DNA of 39,143 bases from Bacteroidales bacterium. Lineage in GTDB: Bacteria > Planctomycetota > Planctomycetia > Gemmatales > Gemmataceae. Positions 1 through 7,950 of this stretch are shown here, in pieces. The notes beneath the pieces are model-generated. The model ran no database searches. It saw nothing but the letters and a program-made list of their open reading frames with translations, and was not told where the DNA came from. Numbering within the stretch: the first letter of the stretch is position 1; each line of letters starts with the position of its first letter. The stretch is taken from assembly GCA_026931725.1 (NCBI GenBank), contig JAIXLE010000085.1:1-39143 (forward strand), in the 5' to 3' direction. The position numbers were made by a program, and so were the translations under genes.

Positions 1-2
1 GT

Positions 3-509
3 GTGCCGTATGCCAATTATCTCCGCGAGCGGGTCCGCCGGCATGGCCTAGAGGACTTTGTCCAACTGGTCCCGGAGACCGATGCGATCTGGCCCTATTT
101 CCGAGCGGCCGATGTCTTCGTGTGTACGTCCTATATTGAGACATTTAGCCGTGCCGTGTTGGAAGCAGAGGCATTTGGCTTGCCGATCGTCTCGACTCCG
201 GTATTCGGCCTCGCGGAACAAGTAGCATGGGACTGGAACGCTTTACAATTCGAGATGGGAAATGCGTCCCAGCTTGCGTCCCAATTGCGGCGCTTACTGG
301 ATGACCCGAAATTGCGAACCGGTATGGGCCGAAAATCTCGTGCGATGTTCGATGCCCACTGGGATGAAGAAGAGATGCTGGATCGGTATGAGCATACCCT
401 TCTTGCTACGGCTCGGGTAGGACCGCGGGGACAATCTCGATATCGTGTAAAGCAGGAAACTGGAATGGGTTCGTTCCTGCAGTTTCCTGTACCTGGAAGG
501 ATCCGGTGA
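3..509 (+). CDS. Glycosyltransferase family 4, C-terminal part (gene starts before the window)
   Basis: The reading frame is open from the first base, so the N-terminal half lies outside. What remains is the nucleotide-sugar-binding half of a GT-B fold glycosyltransferase. It shows the pattern DVFVCTSYIETFSRAVLEAE followed by GLPIVST, which contains the E-x7-E donor-binding motif of GT4 enzymes. The last 35 or so residues are basic and look like a tail. The downstream glycosyltransferase starts only 4 bases after the stop, so the two are probably co-transcribed and act on the same surface polysaccharide or lipopolysaccharide. Donor and acceptor cannot be inferred. Confidence 0.85.
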   Translation: MPYANYLRERVRRHGLEDFVQLVPETDAIWPYFRAADVFVCTSYIETFSRAVLEAEAFGLPIVSTPVFGLAEQVAWDWNALQFEMGNASQLASQLRRLLDDPKLRTGMGRKSRAMFDAHWDEEEMLDRYEHTLLATARVGPRGQSRYRVKQETGMGSFLQFPVPGRIR

Positions 510-513
510 CACC

Positions 514-2184
514 ATGATGTCGCAACTTCTGGCACCCATCGTGTCCATGCTGACTCCCCGAATCCGGCGGCGGTTACGGGATTACCGTGTCCATTTGCGC
601 GACCTGATTCGCGGTGAGACAGCCGAGTCACTCTTCGATATTCACAACCCGGATGAACTCAACGGATTGTTACGCCGCCTGGGACTCCCAGACAAAAACC
701 CATCACATTATTCCGCGTCTCATCCGACACGCAATGCCTGGAAGGCACGTCTCGCATACCAACAGCGACCGGACATTCGGGAGGCCATCCCACTGGGCCT
801 GACTCCAATGGATCGCGGCCTACTCTTGGCTTGGCTTGTGACCCATGGCACCCGTGAAGTCGGTTTCGATGTCGAAGATGCTCTCACGGCACTATTCGCC
901 CAAGATACGGATGTTGGACGAGGTATAGCGGAAACCTATCGACTGCAACCCCGCTGGCAATCGGCAGTGCCCGATGGGCTGACACCAACGGGATGGCCGA
1001 AACTGAAGGCGTGGCTCACGTCCGAGTATGGTTTTGACTCCCACTGGTTCCGCACTGCGTTCCGCCCACAGGATGAACCACGGGACGCATCGGATGTGTT
1101 GGTGATGGGACTTTTTCGGTATGCTTCGGGATTACAACAAGCGGCACTGGGGATGGTCCATTCTCTCGAACAGGCGGGGCTGCAAGTCGGATTGCGTGAG
1201 ATCCCTGGTCCCGCGCTGCGTGAGAACTATTCTGCTCGACCATTGGATGCAATGGAGCATAGTCCTGTGACCATTGTCCACACAGCGTTGGACATGCCCG
1301 TGCGTGATGCCTATTGGCGAGCGGGACTCACGATGCGGGAAGGGGTGTACCGTATCGGCTATTGGTGGTGGGAATTGGAAGCGGTGCCGGAAGAATGGCG
1401 AAATCGTGGACAGGATGTCCAAGAAATCTGGGCTCCGACGCGGTTCATTGCGGACGCACTTCGAGTTCTGGGGCGTCCCGTTTATCCCATGTTGCCAGGT
1501 GTGGAACTGGGGACATTTTCACCGATGGGCAAAGTCGCATTTGGGATGAGTCCCAATCGATTCACATTTGTGGTCCTATTCGACATCAACAGTCGTCTCG
1601 AACGCAAGAACCCACTCGCGGCGATCCGAGCATTTCGTCAAGCGTTCCGATTGGATGATCCCGTCGAGATGATTGTCAAGATGACTCCTCCTGGCCTGAC
1701 CGCTCCACCAGGGCTTCCCGCCATCCGCGCCGCTTGCGAAGAATCTCGCATTACATTGATCGAGCAGCAGATGAGCCGTGAGGAGACGCTGGCGTTTCTT
1801 CATGCTGGCGATTGTCTTGTATCGCTACATCGCTCTGAAGGGTTTGGTTTGCCGCTTGCGGAGGCTATGTTGCTCGGAAAGCCGGTTATTGCGACGGGAT
1901 ATTCTGGTAATCTTGACTTCATGAATCATGAAAATAGTTATCTGGTCGATTATTATCGCACACCAATCGTCACGAATGACCCCCCATATCATAGTGGGTT
2001 TGTATGGGCGGAACCATCGGTTGAACACGCGGCTAAATTGATGCGGCGCGTTTATGAGCGACGTGACGAATCCGATCGTATTGGCAACCGGGCTCAAGGA
2101 GAATTACGAGAACTTCTTTCCTATGCCCATGCGGGCCAGCGGATGCGAACTCGTTTGAATGAAATCACTCAGGCACAACCCTAG
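514..2184 (+). CDS. Glycosyltransferase with C-terminal GT4 domain
   Basis: A 556-residue protein. The C-terminal half (about residues 275-556) is a GT-B glycosyltransferase domain. It has FTFVVLFDINSRLERKNP at the interdomain start, then a SRITLIEQQ strand, and HRSEGFGLPLAEAMLLGKPV carrying the E-x7-E motif, with sugar-nucleotide binding expected there. The N-terminal 180 residues match nothing I recognise and may be a separate acceptor or localisation domain. The start at 514 is preceded by an AAGGA-like site. Neighbours are another GT4 upstream and a methyltransferase downstream, which fits assembly and decoration of an extracellular glycan. Substrate is unknown. Confidence 0.85.
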   Translation: MMSQLLAPIVSMLTPRIRRRLRDYRVHLRDLIRGETAESLFDIHNPDELNGLLRRLGLPDKNPSHYSASHPTRNAWKARLAYQQRPDIREAIPLGLTPMDRGLLLAWLVTHGTREVGFDVEDALTALFAQDTDVGRGIAETYRLQPRWQSAVPDGLTPTGWPKLKAWLTSEYGFDSHWFRTAFRPQDEPRDASDVLVMGLFRYASGLQQAALGMVHSLEQAGLQVGLREIPGPALRENYSARPLDAMEHSPVTIVHTALDMPVRDAYWRAGLTMREGVYRIGYWWWELEAVPEEWRNRGQDVQEIWAPTRFIADALRVLGRPVYPMLPGVELGTFSPMGKVAFGMSPNRFTFVVLFDINSRLERKNPLAAIRAFRQAFRLDDPVEMIVKMTPPGLTAPPGLPAIRAACEESRITLIEQQMSREETLAFLHAGDCLVSLHRSEGFGLPLAEAMLLGKPVIATGYSGNLDFMNHENSYLVDYYRTPIVTNDPPYHSGFVWAEPSVEHAAKLMRRVYERRDESDRIGNRAQGELRELLSYAHAGQRMRTRLNEITQAQP

Positions 2185-2187
2185 TTA

Positions 2188-2232
2188 TTTGTATCGACAA
2201 TATCACCGTGCATGATATGTTGCCGATACAAA
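2188..2232 (+). terminator. Hairpin between glycosyltransferase and methyltransferase genes
   Basis: TTTGTATCG (2188-2196) pairs exactly with CGATACAAA (2224-2232). The inner arms, CAATATCA and TGATATGTTG, extend the stem with a small bulge. There is no strong T-run, so it could be a leaky terminator or a processing or attenuation hairpin inside the glycan operon. Confidence 0.45.
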
Positions 2233-2263
2233 TTTCCATTCGAGTTATACTGGAGTATCTATC

Positions 2264-3367
2264 ATGCGGAGTCTGCTTCAAACCACGAAATTGTGGCGGA
2301 TGGCCCGTGGGGTAAAACGATCTCTTGTATCGCCTCCAGGTGCATCCTTGCTATCCGTTGAACAGACTCGTGGCACTCTAGAGGTGCTTGATCCTCCTTG
2401 TATGCTGGACACGAATCGACTCTACTCCTGGCGGATTCGAGCCGTTAATCAGAGCGGTGTGGCCTGGAGTTCTCACGGCAATGATCCTGTTCGTATTCAG
2501 GCCCGCTGGTATAATCATGCGGGTGAATCTTTTGGTGAAGCGGTGTCCCAACCGCTCCCGGTCACGGTGTATCCGGGTGAGCCAATTGAATTCCCCTTTG
2601 TCTGTTCGACCCCACAACATGTCGGTGATTTTGATCTCACTATTGAATTCATACGAACTGATGGGTCAACGTTTACCCTCACTCCTGCCGCTCATGTATC
2701 TTTGCCTATCACAGCCACTCGACGACAGGATATTGACTATTATGATGTATTCCGAACGGCGAACCTTCAAGAGAACCATTGGTGGGTTGTTGGGGCGTAT
2801 CATTCCCGCGAACATTACGAGCGATCAAAAATGGAACGCCGCTCTATGCTAATTCAGCATGGGCGCCTTAATCCCGATAGCCGAATATTGGATGTAGGGT
2901 GTGGCACCGGGCAGATGGCCGATGCACTGATGGATTATCTTTCTGATCGCGGGATTTTTGCCGGTACGGACATCGCGCCGGAAGCGATTTCATTTTGCAA
3001 TGCAACGCATCGACGACCGAATTTTCACTTCCGTACTGGAGGAATGAGTACGATTCCATTTTCAGCTACTGATGGCCCGTTTGATTTGGCTATATATTTC
3101 AGTGTATTCACGCATACATTCCTGGATGAAACGGTCTTGCTTTTGGATGAAACCCGCAAACTCCTCGCTCCGGGGGGCTGTGTCATTGTTGATGTCATTG
3201 CCAGTCGGCACACCTATCGGGCGGCGGGGAATCGCGGCGAAATGATCGTCAATGCTGATTACTTCCTTCGGTTGGCCGCGGTTGCGGGGTTTCAATCTCA
3301 CTTGATTGCTCGTTGGCCCTGGAACCCGCAAGCAGAGCGGCTGATGTATCGCCTGGAACTGACGTAA
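2264..3367 (+). CDS. SAM-dependent methyltransferase with N-terminal beta-sandwich domain
   Basis: A 367-residue protein with two parts. Residues about 30-150 resemble an immunoglobulin-like or carbohydrate-binding beta domain: tandem beta strands, for example YSWRIRAVNQSGVAWSS, and VTVYPGEPIEFPF. Residues about 165-367 are a class I methyltransferase with motif I at ILDVGCGTGQMADAL, an acidic residue ending the next strand (GTDIAPEAI) and a FDLAIYFSVFTH motif. This N-terminal domain recurs next to glycosyltransferases in polysaccharide loci. The likely role is methylation of a sugar or lipid carrier; the acceptor is unknown. Position between glycosyltransferases and a membrane protein supports a glycan job. 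Confidence 0.8.
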   Translation: MRSLLQTTKLWRMARGVKRSLVSPPGASLLSVEQTRGTLEVLDPPCMLDTNRLYSWRIRAVNQSGVAWSSHGNDPVRIQARWYNHAGESFGEAVSQPLPVTVYPGEPIEFPFVCSTPQHVGDFDLTIEFIRTDGSTFTLTPAAHVSLPITATRRQDIDYYDVFRTANLQENHWWVVGAYHSREHYERSKMERRSMLIQHGRLNPDSRILDVGCGTGQMADALMDYLSDRGIFAGTDIAPEAISFCNATHRRPNFHFRTGGMSTIPFSATDGPFDLAIYFSVFTHTFLDETVLLLDETRKLLAPGGCVIVDVIASRHTYRAAGNRGEMIVNADYFLRLAAVAGFQSHLIARWPWNPQAERLMYRLELT

Positions 3368-3398
3368 AATCAGAATTCATTCTGGGTGGGAGTACGAT

Positions 3399-4817
3399 AT
3401 GCATGAGCGCCGCATACATATTGCCATTAGCATTGTATTGCTCATTATTGTCGCGTTTTGTTCATACCGTGTGTATCGTTGGTCGCCGGGGGCTGTTCAG
3501 GATTGCGATTCGAGCTATTCCCTTGCGGCGGGTGAAATGTTTGTCAAACATGGCACGATGCAATTGAACCGTGCCATGCCCGATAATCATTCCCTGATGC
3601 CGGGCTATGCGGAATCGAACCAGTTGCCTTATCAATTGATCCGTCATTCTTATGATGCACCCTCAGGCCAGGATGTCCCAATATATTATGGCTATCCATT
3701 AGGATCTGTTATTTTTTCTCTGCCTCTTATTCATTATTATACAACGACTCGCCATTTATCTTGTTTTGGCGGGGATGGCCATTATTTTGCTGATGGCGAA
3801 CGGCGATTGCAGCTGAAATTGGCCGCGATCGTGGCCACTCTTGCGGTGGGTGTCTTTTTCCTGATTGCGTGGACACTCTTGCCGAGTTGGGCGGCGGTTC
3901 TGGTGGCTTTGGGCTATGCTTTCGGGTCAATGAGTTGGAGTACTTTGTCGCGTGGGATGTGGTCGCATACTTGGCTATCGGTTGAATTGGGTCTGGCGGT
4001 CTGGATGTTGACTTTATTGGTACGATTCCCAGAACGCTCTCGATGGATCAATCTTATCATTGGCGGAATCATTGGCATTGCGTTTATTGCGATTTATTAT
4101 ACTCGTCCGCAAGCTGTTGTTTCTGTCGCCGCAATCGGTGCCTATCTTGTTCTGTTTGAACGCCGAGTATTATTTATCACATTTCTGGTGGCTGCGCTCA
4201 TTACTGGAGTTGCCGTGGCGTTCTCTTTGCATGCGTTTGGTCAACCGTTTCCGCCTTCAGTGTATAATCCCTCCGATATTGATGGTCGTGATGTTCTTTC
4301 TCGATTTTGGCACCTGATGATGTCCCCATCGCGTGGTCTTATTCTCTATTGTCCCTATTTACTCGTGACTGGCTATTGGATCATTGCCTATCGGCATCAT
4401 CTCGGCAAGTGGGCGCGTTTGCTGATACCAGCTGGTATGGCCATAGGGGCACATGTCGCTATTCTTTCTGCCTATATTGGATGGTATGGTGGTTCCTGTT
4501 ATGGTCCGCGATATTTTTGTGATGTGTTACCCTGGTTCGTGCTAGCCAGTAGTATTGCGGTGCGAGGGTTGCTCCATCGGCCCTGTGTTCGTATTCCCGT
4601 GCGTCTGATTGTAGAAACAGCGATACTTGTGCTGTTTGTGGCTTGGTCCGTGTTTGTCCATGGTCGAGGTGCCGTGAGCCGAACCGCTTGGGAATGGAAC
4701 TATCGCGGTGTGCAAGAAGACATGGGCACGGCCGTAACGGATTGGCAGCATCCGCAGTTTCTCGCGGGCATCACCTTCGTCGTGATGCCGGATGGTTCTT
4801 ACCAGGATTTGCCGTGA
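3399..4817 (+). CDS. Polytopic membrane protein, possible GT-C type glycosyltransferase
   Basis: A 472-residue protein with about ten hydrophobic segments. The first is residues about 6-25 (HIAISIVLLIIVAFCSYRVY). The long first external loop contains an acidic DCDSSYSLAAGEMF motif near residue 35, as expected for GT-C enzymes, which keep acidic catalytic residues in the first loop. Short loops and a final periplasmic tail follow. It ends the glycan block and converges on ribH with only 10 bases between stops. A lipid-linked sugar transferase is an inference from topology and context; a flippase-like or unknown membrane role is equally possible. Confidence 0.6.
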   Translation: MHERRIHIAISIVLLIIVAFCSYRVYRWSPGAVQDCDSSYSLAAGEMFVKHGTMQLNRAMPDNHSLMPGYAESNQLPYQLIRHSYDAPSGQDVPIYYGYPLGSVIFSLPLIHYYTTTRHLSCFGGDGHYFADGERRLQLKLAAIVATLAVGVFFLIAWTLLPSWAAVLVALGYAFGSMSWSTLSRGMWSHTWLSVELGLAVWMLTLLVRFPERSRWINLIIGGIIGIAFIAIYYTRPQAVVSVAAIGAYLVLFERRVLFITFLVAALITGVAVAFSLHAFGQPFPPSVYNPSDIDGRDVLSRFWHLMMSPSRGLILYCPYLLVTGYWIIAYRHHLGKWARLLIPAGMAIGAHVAILSAYIGWYGGSCYGPRYFCDVLPWFVLASSIAVRGLLHRPCVRIPVRLIVETAILVLFVAWSVFVHGRGAVSRTAWEWNYRGVQEDMGTAVTDWQHPQFLAGITFVVMPDGSYQDLP

Positions 4818-4827
4818 CGGTCTGTTG

Positions 4828-5301
4828 TCACTCTTTGATTTTCGAGAGAAGATTGATCATTTCCACGGCTGTGACGGCGGCCTCAAATCCTTTGTTACCT
4901 GCTTTGGCTCCGGCCCGGTGGATGGCTTGTTCGAGCGTGTCGCAGGTGAGAACACCAAAAATCACGGGTATTCCCGTCGCCAGTGCGGCTTGGGCAATCC
5001 CGTTGGTAGCGGCACCGGCCACATGGTCGTAGTGGTCGGTATCGCCGCGAATCACGCAGCCCAGGCAGATTATCGCGGAATATTTGTGGTTTCGCCCCAA
5101 TTGTTGTGCAATTAACGGAATCTCAAACGCCCCTGGCACACGCACCAGATCGACGCGGTCGGCGGGGACTCCGTGCCGGTGGAGGGCATCGACCGCGCCC
5201 GTGATGAGTTGATCGACAATGAAGCCGTTGAACCGAGCCGCTACGAGTGCGATTCGTCCCGCGGGGGTTGCAAAATGACCTTCTAGCACAGTCGGCGGCA
5301 T
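4828..5301 (-). CDS. ribH: 6,7-dimethyl-8-ribityllumazine synthase
   Basis: Catalyses condensation of 5-amino-6-ribitylaminouracil with 3,4-dihydroxy-2-butanone-4-phosphate to lumazine, the penultimate step of riboflavin synthesis; cytosolic, normally a pentamer or 60-mer shell. Seen in the sequence: VPGAFEIP substrate-binding loop, [14 protein letters not shown] with the catalytic histidine region, FGVLTCDT, and a GNKG phosphate-binding site near the C-terminus. Starting at the internal ATG (5301) gives 157 residues, the family length; an in-frame ATG at 5349 would add 16 residues and neither has a clear ribosome site. Last gene of a - strand housekeeping group, about 90 bases after rho. Confidence 0.95.
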   Translation of the reverse strand: MPPTVLEGHFATPAGRIALVAARFNGFIVDQLITGAVDALHRHGVPADRVDLVRVPGAFEIPLIAQQLGRNHKYSAIICLGCVIRGDTDHYDHVAGAATNGIAQAALATGIPVIFGVLTCDTLEQAIHRAGAKAGNKGFEAAVTAVEMINLLSKIKE

Positions 5302-5388
5302 CGGAATGTCCCAGGTTGGGGGGAATGGAAGCAACGAGAGCCTTTCCACTCTCGTTGTGATATTATGCGGTATGATAACGGGCTATTG

Positions 5389-7143
5389 CTACTTCAATGT
5401 AACACTGTTGAGGAACGTCTCATTATCCTTATGTTTACCGACTTGCTTTATCATGAGTTCCATCGCTTCGACGGGGTGCATGTCGGATAGCACGCGGTGG
5501 AGAATGTGTGTGAGTCGCAATTCCTCTTCCGAGCGGAGGAGTTCTTCTTTCCGGGTGCCGCTGCGGTTGATGTCGATGGCGGGGTACACGCGCCGATCGA
5601 CCAGGCGGCGATCCAGATGCAGTTCCATATTTCCGGTGCCTTTGAATTCTTCAAAGATGACATCGTCCATCTTGGAACCTGTGTCGACCAGTGCGGTAGC
5701 GATGATGGTCAGGGAGCCACCTTCCTCGATGTTGCGGGCGGCTCCGAAGAACCGTTTCGGTTTGTGGAGGGCGTTGGCATCGAGGCCGCCGGAGAGGATT
5801 TTGCCGCTGGTGGGGACTTCATTATTGTATGCCCGAGCGAGTCGGGTGATACTATCCAACAGGATGACCACATCCGTTCCATATTCCACGAGTCGCTTGG
5901 CTTTTTCGATGACCATTTCCGCGACTTGGACATGGCGGGCAGTGGGTTCATCAAATGTTGAACTCACGACTTCGACGCGCGGCCCTTTGACTGTACGGAT
6001 CATGTCTGTGACTTCTTCCGGTCGTTCATCAATTAACAAGACAATGATGTAGCATTCGGAATGATTCCGAATGATCGCATTGGCGATTTTCTGAAGGAGA
6101 ATGGTTTTTCCGGTGCGAGGTGGGGCCACGATCAGACCGCGTTGCCCTTTCCCGATGGGCGTCACCAGGTCGATGATGCGTGTGTTCAAATCACTGTGGT
6201 CGGATTCCATGACCAGACGCTCGGTGGGGTGGAACGGGGTGAGATCCTCGTACACCGGCTTCTGTGTGAGGATGTTGGGGTCGTGGCCGTTGATCGCTTC
6301 CACTCGCAAAAGTGCGAAGTATCGCTCATTTTCTTTGGGTGGGCGGATTTGTCCGGCGACGACGGCTCCGGTGCGCAGGCCGAAGCGACGAATTTGGCTG
6401 GGGGAAATGTAAATATCATCAGGACAGGGTAGGTAGTTGTAATCCGGGCTGCGGAGGAAGCCAAAACCGTCTGGCAACACTTCGAGCGTGCCTTCGCCGA
6501 ACATGAGGCCGTTCTGTTTGACGCGCTCTTTGAGGATGAGGAAAATGAGATCTTGCTTTTTGAGATTGTGCCAGTGTTCGCTGGAAATCCCGTCGCTTCG
6601 TGCCTGATTTTGCAGCTGAGTGAGAGTCATTTGCTGCAATTCGGTGATGTAAGTGCTGCCGCGTTTGACCTCCTCGTAGCGGGAGTTGGTTTCGGCATCG
6701 AAGCCGTATTCATTTGGGTCGAGGGCATGGTCGGACTTGCCCCGTGGTTCGGCGGGTCTGTTGAGGGGGCGGGCCGGGTTGGCCGTCTTGTCGGTGGCGG
6801 CAACGCTCGCGGTCGGTGTCTCCGGGGATGAGGGTGCGGCGGCTTGCGGTTCGGGGTGGACTTCGAGTGCGTTCTCATTCGCGGTGGGAGGCGAGGCTTC
6901 AGTTTCTTGCGTGGTTGATGGATCGACCGGGAAGCGAGGCGGAATGACGACCAGGGCACGTTCGGAATTCTCGACGATTCCCGTGTGAATATCTGGGTTA
7001 TCGTTGGGTTCGGGAAGAAGGGTCGCAACGGCCAGGCTGGGCGTGTCAACCGGGGTAGCGGCGGATGCGACCGTTTTTCGGGCGCGAGCGCGCGGCCGAG
7101 TTGTCGTCCGTGTTGGCTTGCTATCGGGCTTGGTATCAGCCAT
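5389..7143 (-). CDS. rho: Transcription termination factor Rho
   Basis: ATP-dependent hexameric RNA helicase that ends transcription of untranslated RNA. Of 584 residues, about 1-160 are a low-complexity, Pro/Ala/Thr-rich extension not present in E. coli Rho (419 residues). The conserved part begins near 165 with the Rho N-terminal fold, then the RNA-binding domain ([18 protein letters not shown]). The ATPase has Walker A at about 340-347 (APPRTGKT), Walker B ending at D430 ([16 protein letters not shown]), and the Q/R loop segment [20 protein letters not shown]. Long N-terminal extensions occur in planctomycete and actinobacterial Rho and may bind RNA or phase-separate. It lies downstream of polA and coaE on the same strand. 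Confidence 0.97.
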   Translation of the reverse strand: MADTKPDSKPTRTTTRPRARARKTVASAATPVDTPSLAVATLLPEPNDNPDIHTGIVENSERALVVIPPRFPVDPSTTQETEASPPTANENALEVHPEPQAAAPSSPETPTASVAATDKTANPARPLNRPAEPRGKSDHALDPNEYGFDAETNSRYEEVKRGSTYITELQQMTLTQLQNQARSDGISSEHWHNLKKQDLIFLILKERVKQNGLMFGEGTLEVLPDGFGFLRSPDYNYLPCPDDIYISPSQIRRFGLRTGAVVAGQIRPPKENERYFALLRVEAINGHDPNILTQKPVYEDLTPFHPTERLVMESDHSDLNTRIIDLVTPIGKGQRGLIVAPPRTGKTILLQKIANAIIRNHSECYIIVLLIDERPEEVTDMIRTVKGPRVEVVSSTFDEPTARHVQVAEMVIEKAKRLVEYGTDVVILLDSITRLARAYNNEVPTSGKILSGGLDANALHKPKRFFGAARNIEEGGSLTIIATALVDTGSKMDDVIFEEFKGTGNMELHLDRRLVDRRVYPAIDINRSGTRKEELLRSEEELRLTHILHRVLSDMHPVEAMELMIKQVGKHKDNETFLNSVTLK

Positions 7144-7277
7144 GGAAAATCCCCCTTCAAACAGCCCCGCAGGGCGGGACGCAACGGTGCCGATGCGGGC
7201 GACCGCGAACGGGTCGAGATCGCATCGACGGATGGAAGACGCAGAGTACGAATCGAACCCGCATCCCCGATTTGGGG

Positions 7278-7916
7278 TTATGGGTTCGTGTCCGGTTGAG
7301 AGGCCACAAGCCCCCAGGTTTGTAAGAGTTCGTCTATTTGGTGCATCAAATCCTGGCGGGAGCCGGTGTTGGTGATGGTGGCATCCGCGTGACTCCGTTT
7401 GCGGTCGAGTGCGAGTTGGGCCGCTTCCCGGGCGGCAATCTCCGCATCGGTCCAGCCGCTGCGTTGGGCGAGTCGGGCCACACGCAGTTCACGCGGCGTA
7501 TCCACATAGACGGTGTGATCGCAAATTTTATTCCAACCCGCTTCCAGCATGACGGCTGCATCCAACAGGATGAATCGGATCGCTGGATCCTGTTGGGCCA
7601 TCTGAATCGCCTGCTCGGCCTGCTGTTGAATCGCGGGGAAGACCATCTGTTCGAGAGCCTTTCGTTCGGCGGGGGCATCAAATACGATGCGCGCCACGGC
7701 CGGACGGTTCACGGTTCCATCCGGTTTGATCATTTCTTTTCCCCAACGGGCCACGATTTGTGCCCGAGTCGCGGGTTCTTCCAGCACGGCATGGCCCAGT
7801 TTATCGGCATCAATGACTCGACCGCCCCGCTCGGCGAACAGGGCTGCCGCCGTGGATTTCCCGGCTCCGATTCCGCCAACCAGGCCGACGATCGGCTTGT
7901 GGGGTGGGGTCAACAT
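7278..7916 (-). CDS. coaE: Dephospho-CoA kinase
   Basis: Last enzyme of coenzyme A synthesis: phosphorylates the 3'-hydroxyl of the ribose of dephospho-CoA with ATP. P-loop at the N-terminus ([17 protein letters not shown]), the ARWG and DNA-kinase-like lid, and [17 protein letters not shown] in the C-terminal half are all typical. The ATG at 7916 gives 212 residues, close to the usual 200; it has AGGGA 8 bases upstream, so I chose it over a longer frame starting at 8006, which would overlap the end of polA. It starts 35 bases after the polA stop, so the two are probably co-transcribed, a common pairing in bacteria. Confidence 0.95.
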   Translation of the reverse strand: MLTPPHKPIVGLVGGIGAGKSTAAALFAERGGRVIDADKLGHAVLEEPATRAQIVARWGKEMIKPDGTVNRPAVARIVFDAPAERKALEQMVFPAIQQQAEQAIQMAQQDPAIRFILLDAAVMLEAGWNKICDHTVYVDTPRELRVARLAQRSGWTDAEIAAREAAQLALDRKRSHADATITNTGSRQDLMHQIDELLQTWGLVASQPDTNP

Positions 7917-7950
7917 CGTATCGTCCCTGAGAGTCCAAACAGGCAGCCGA

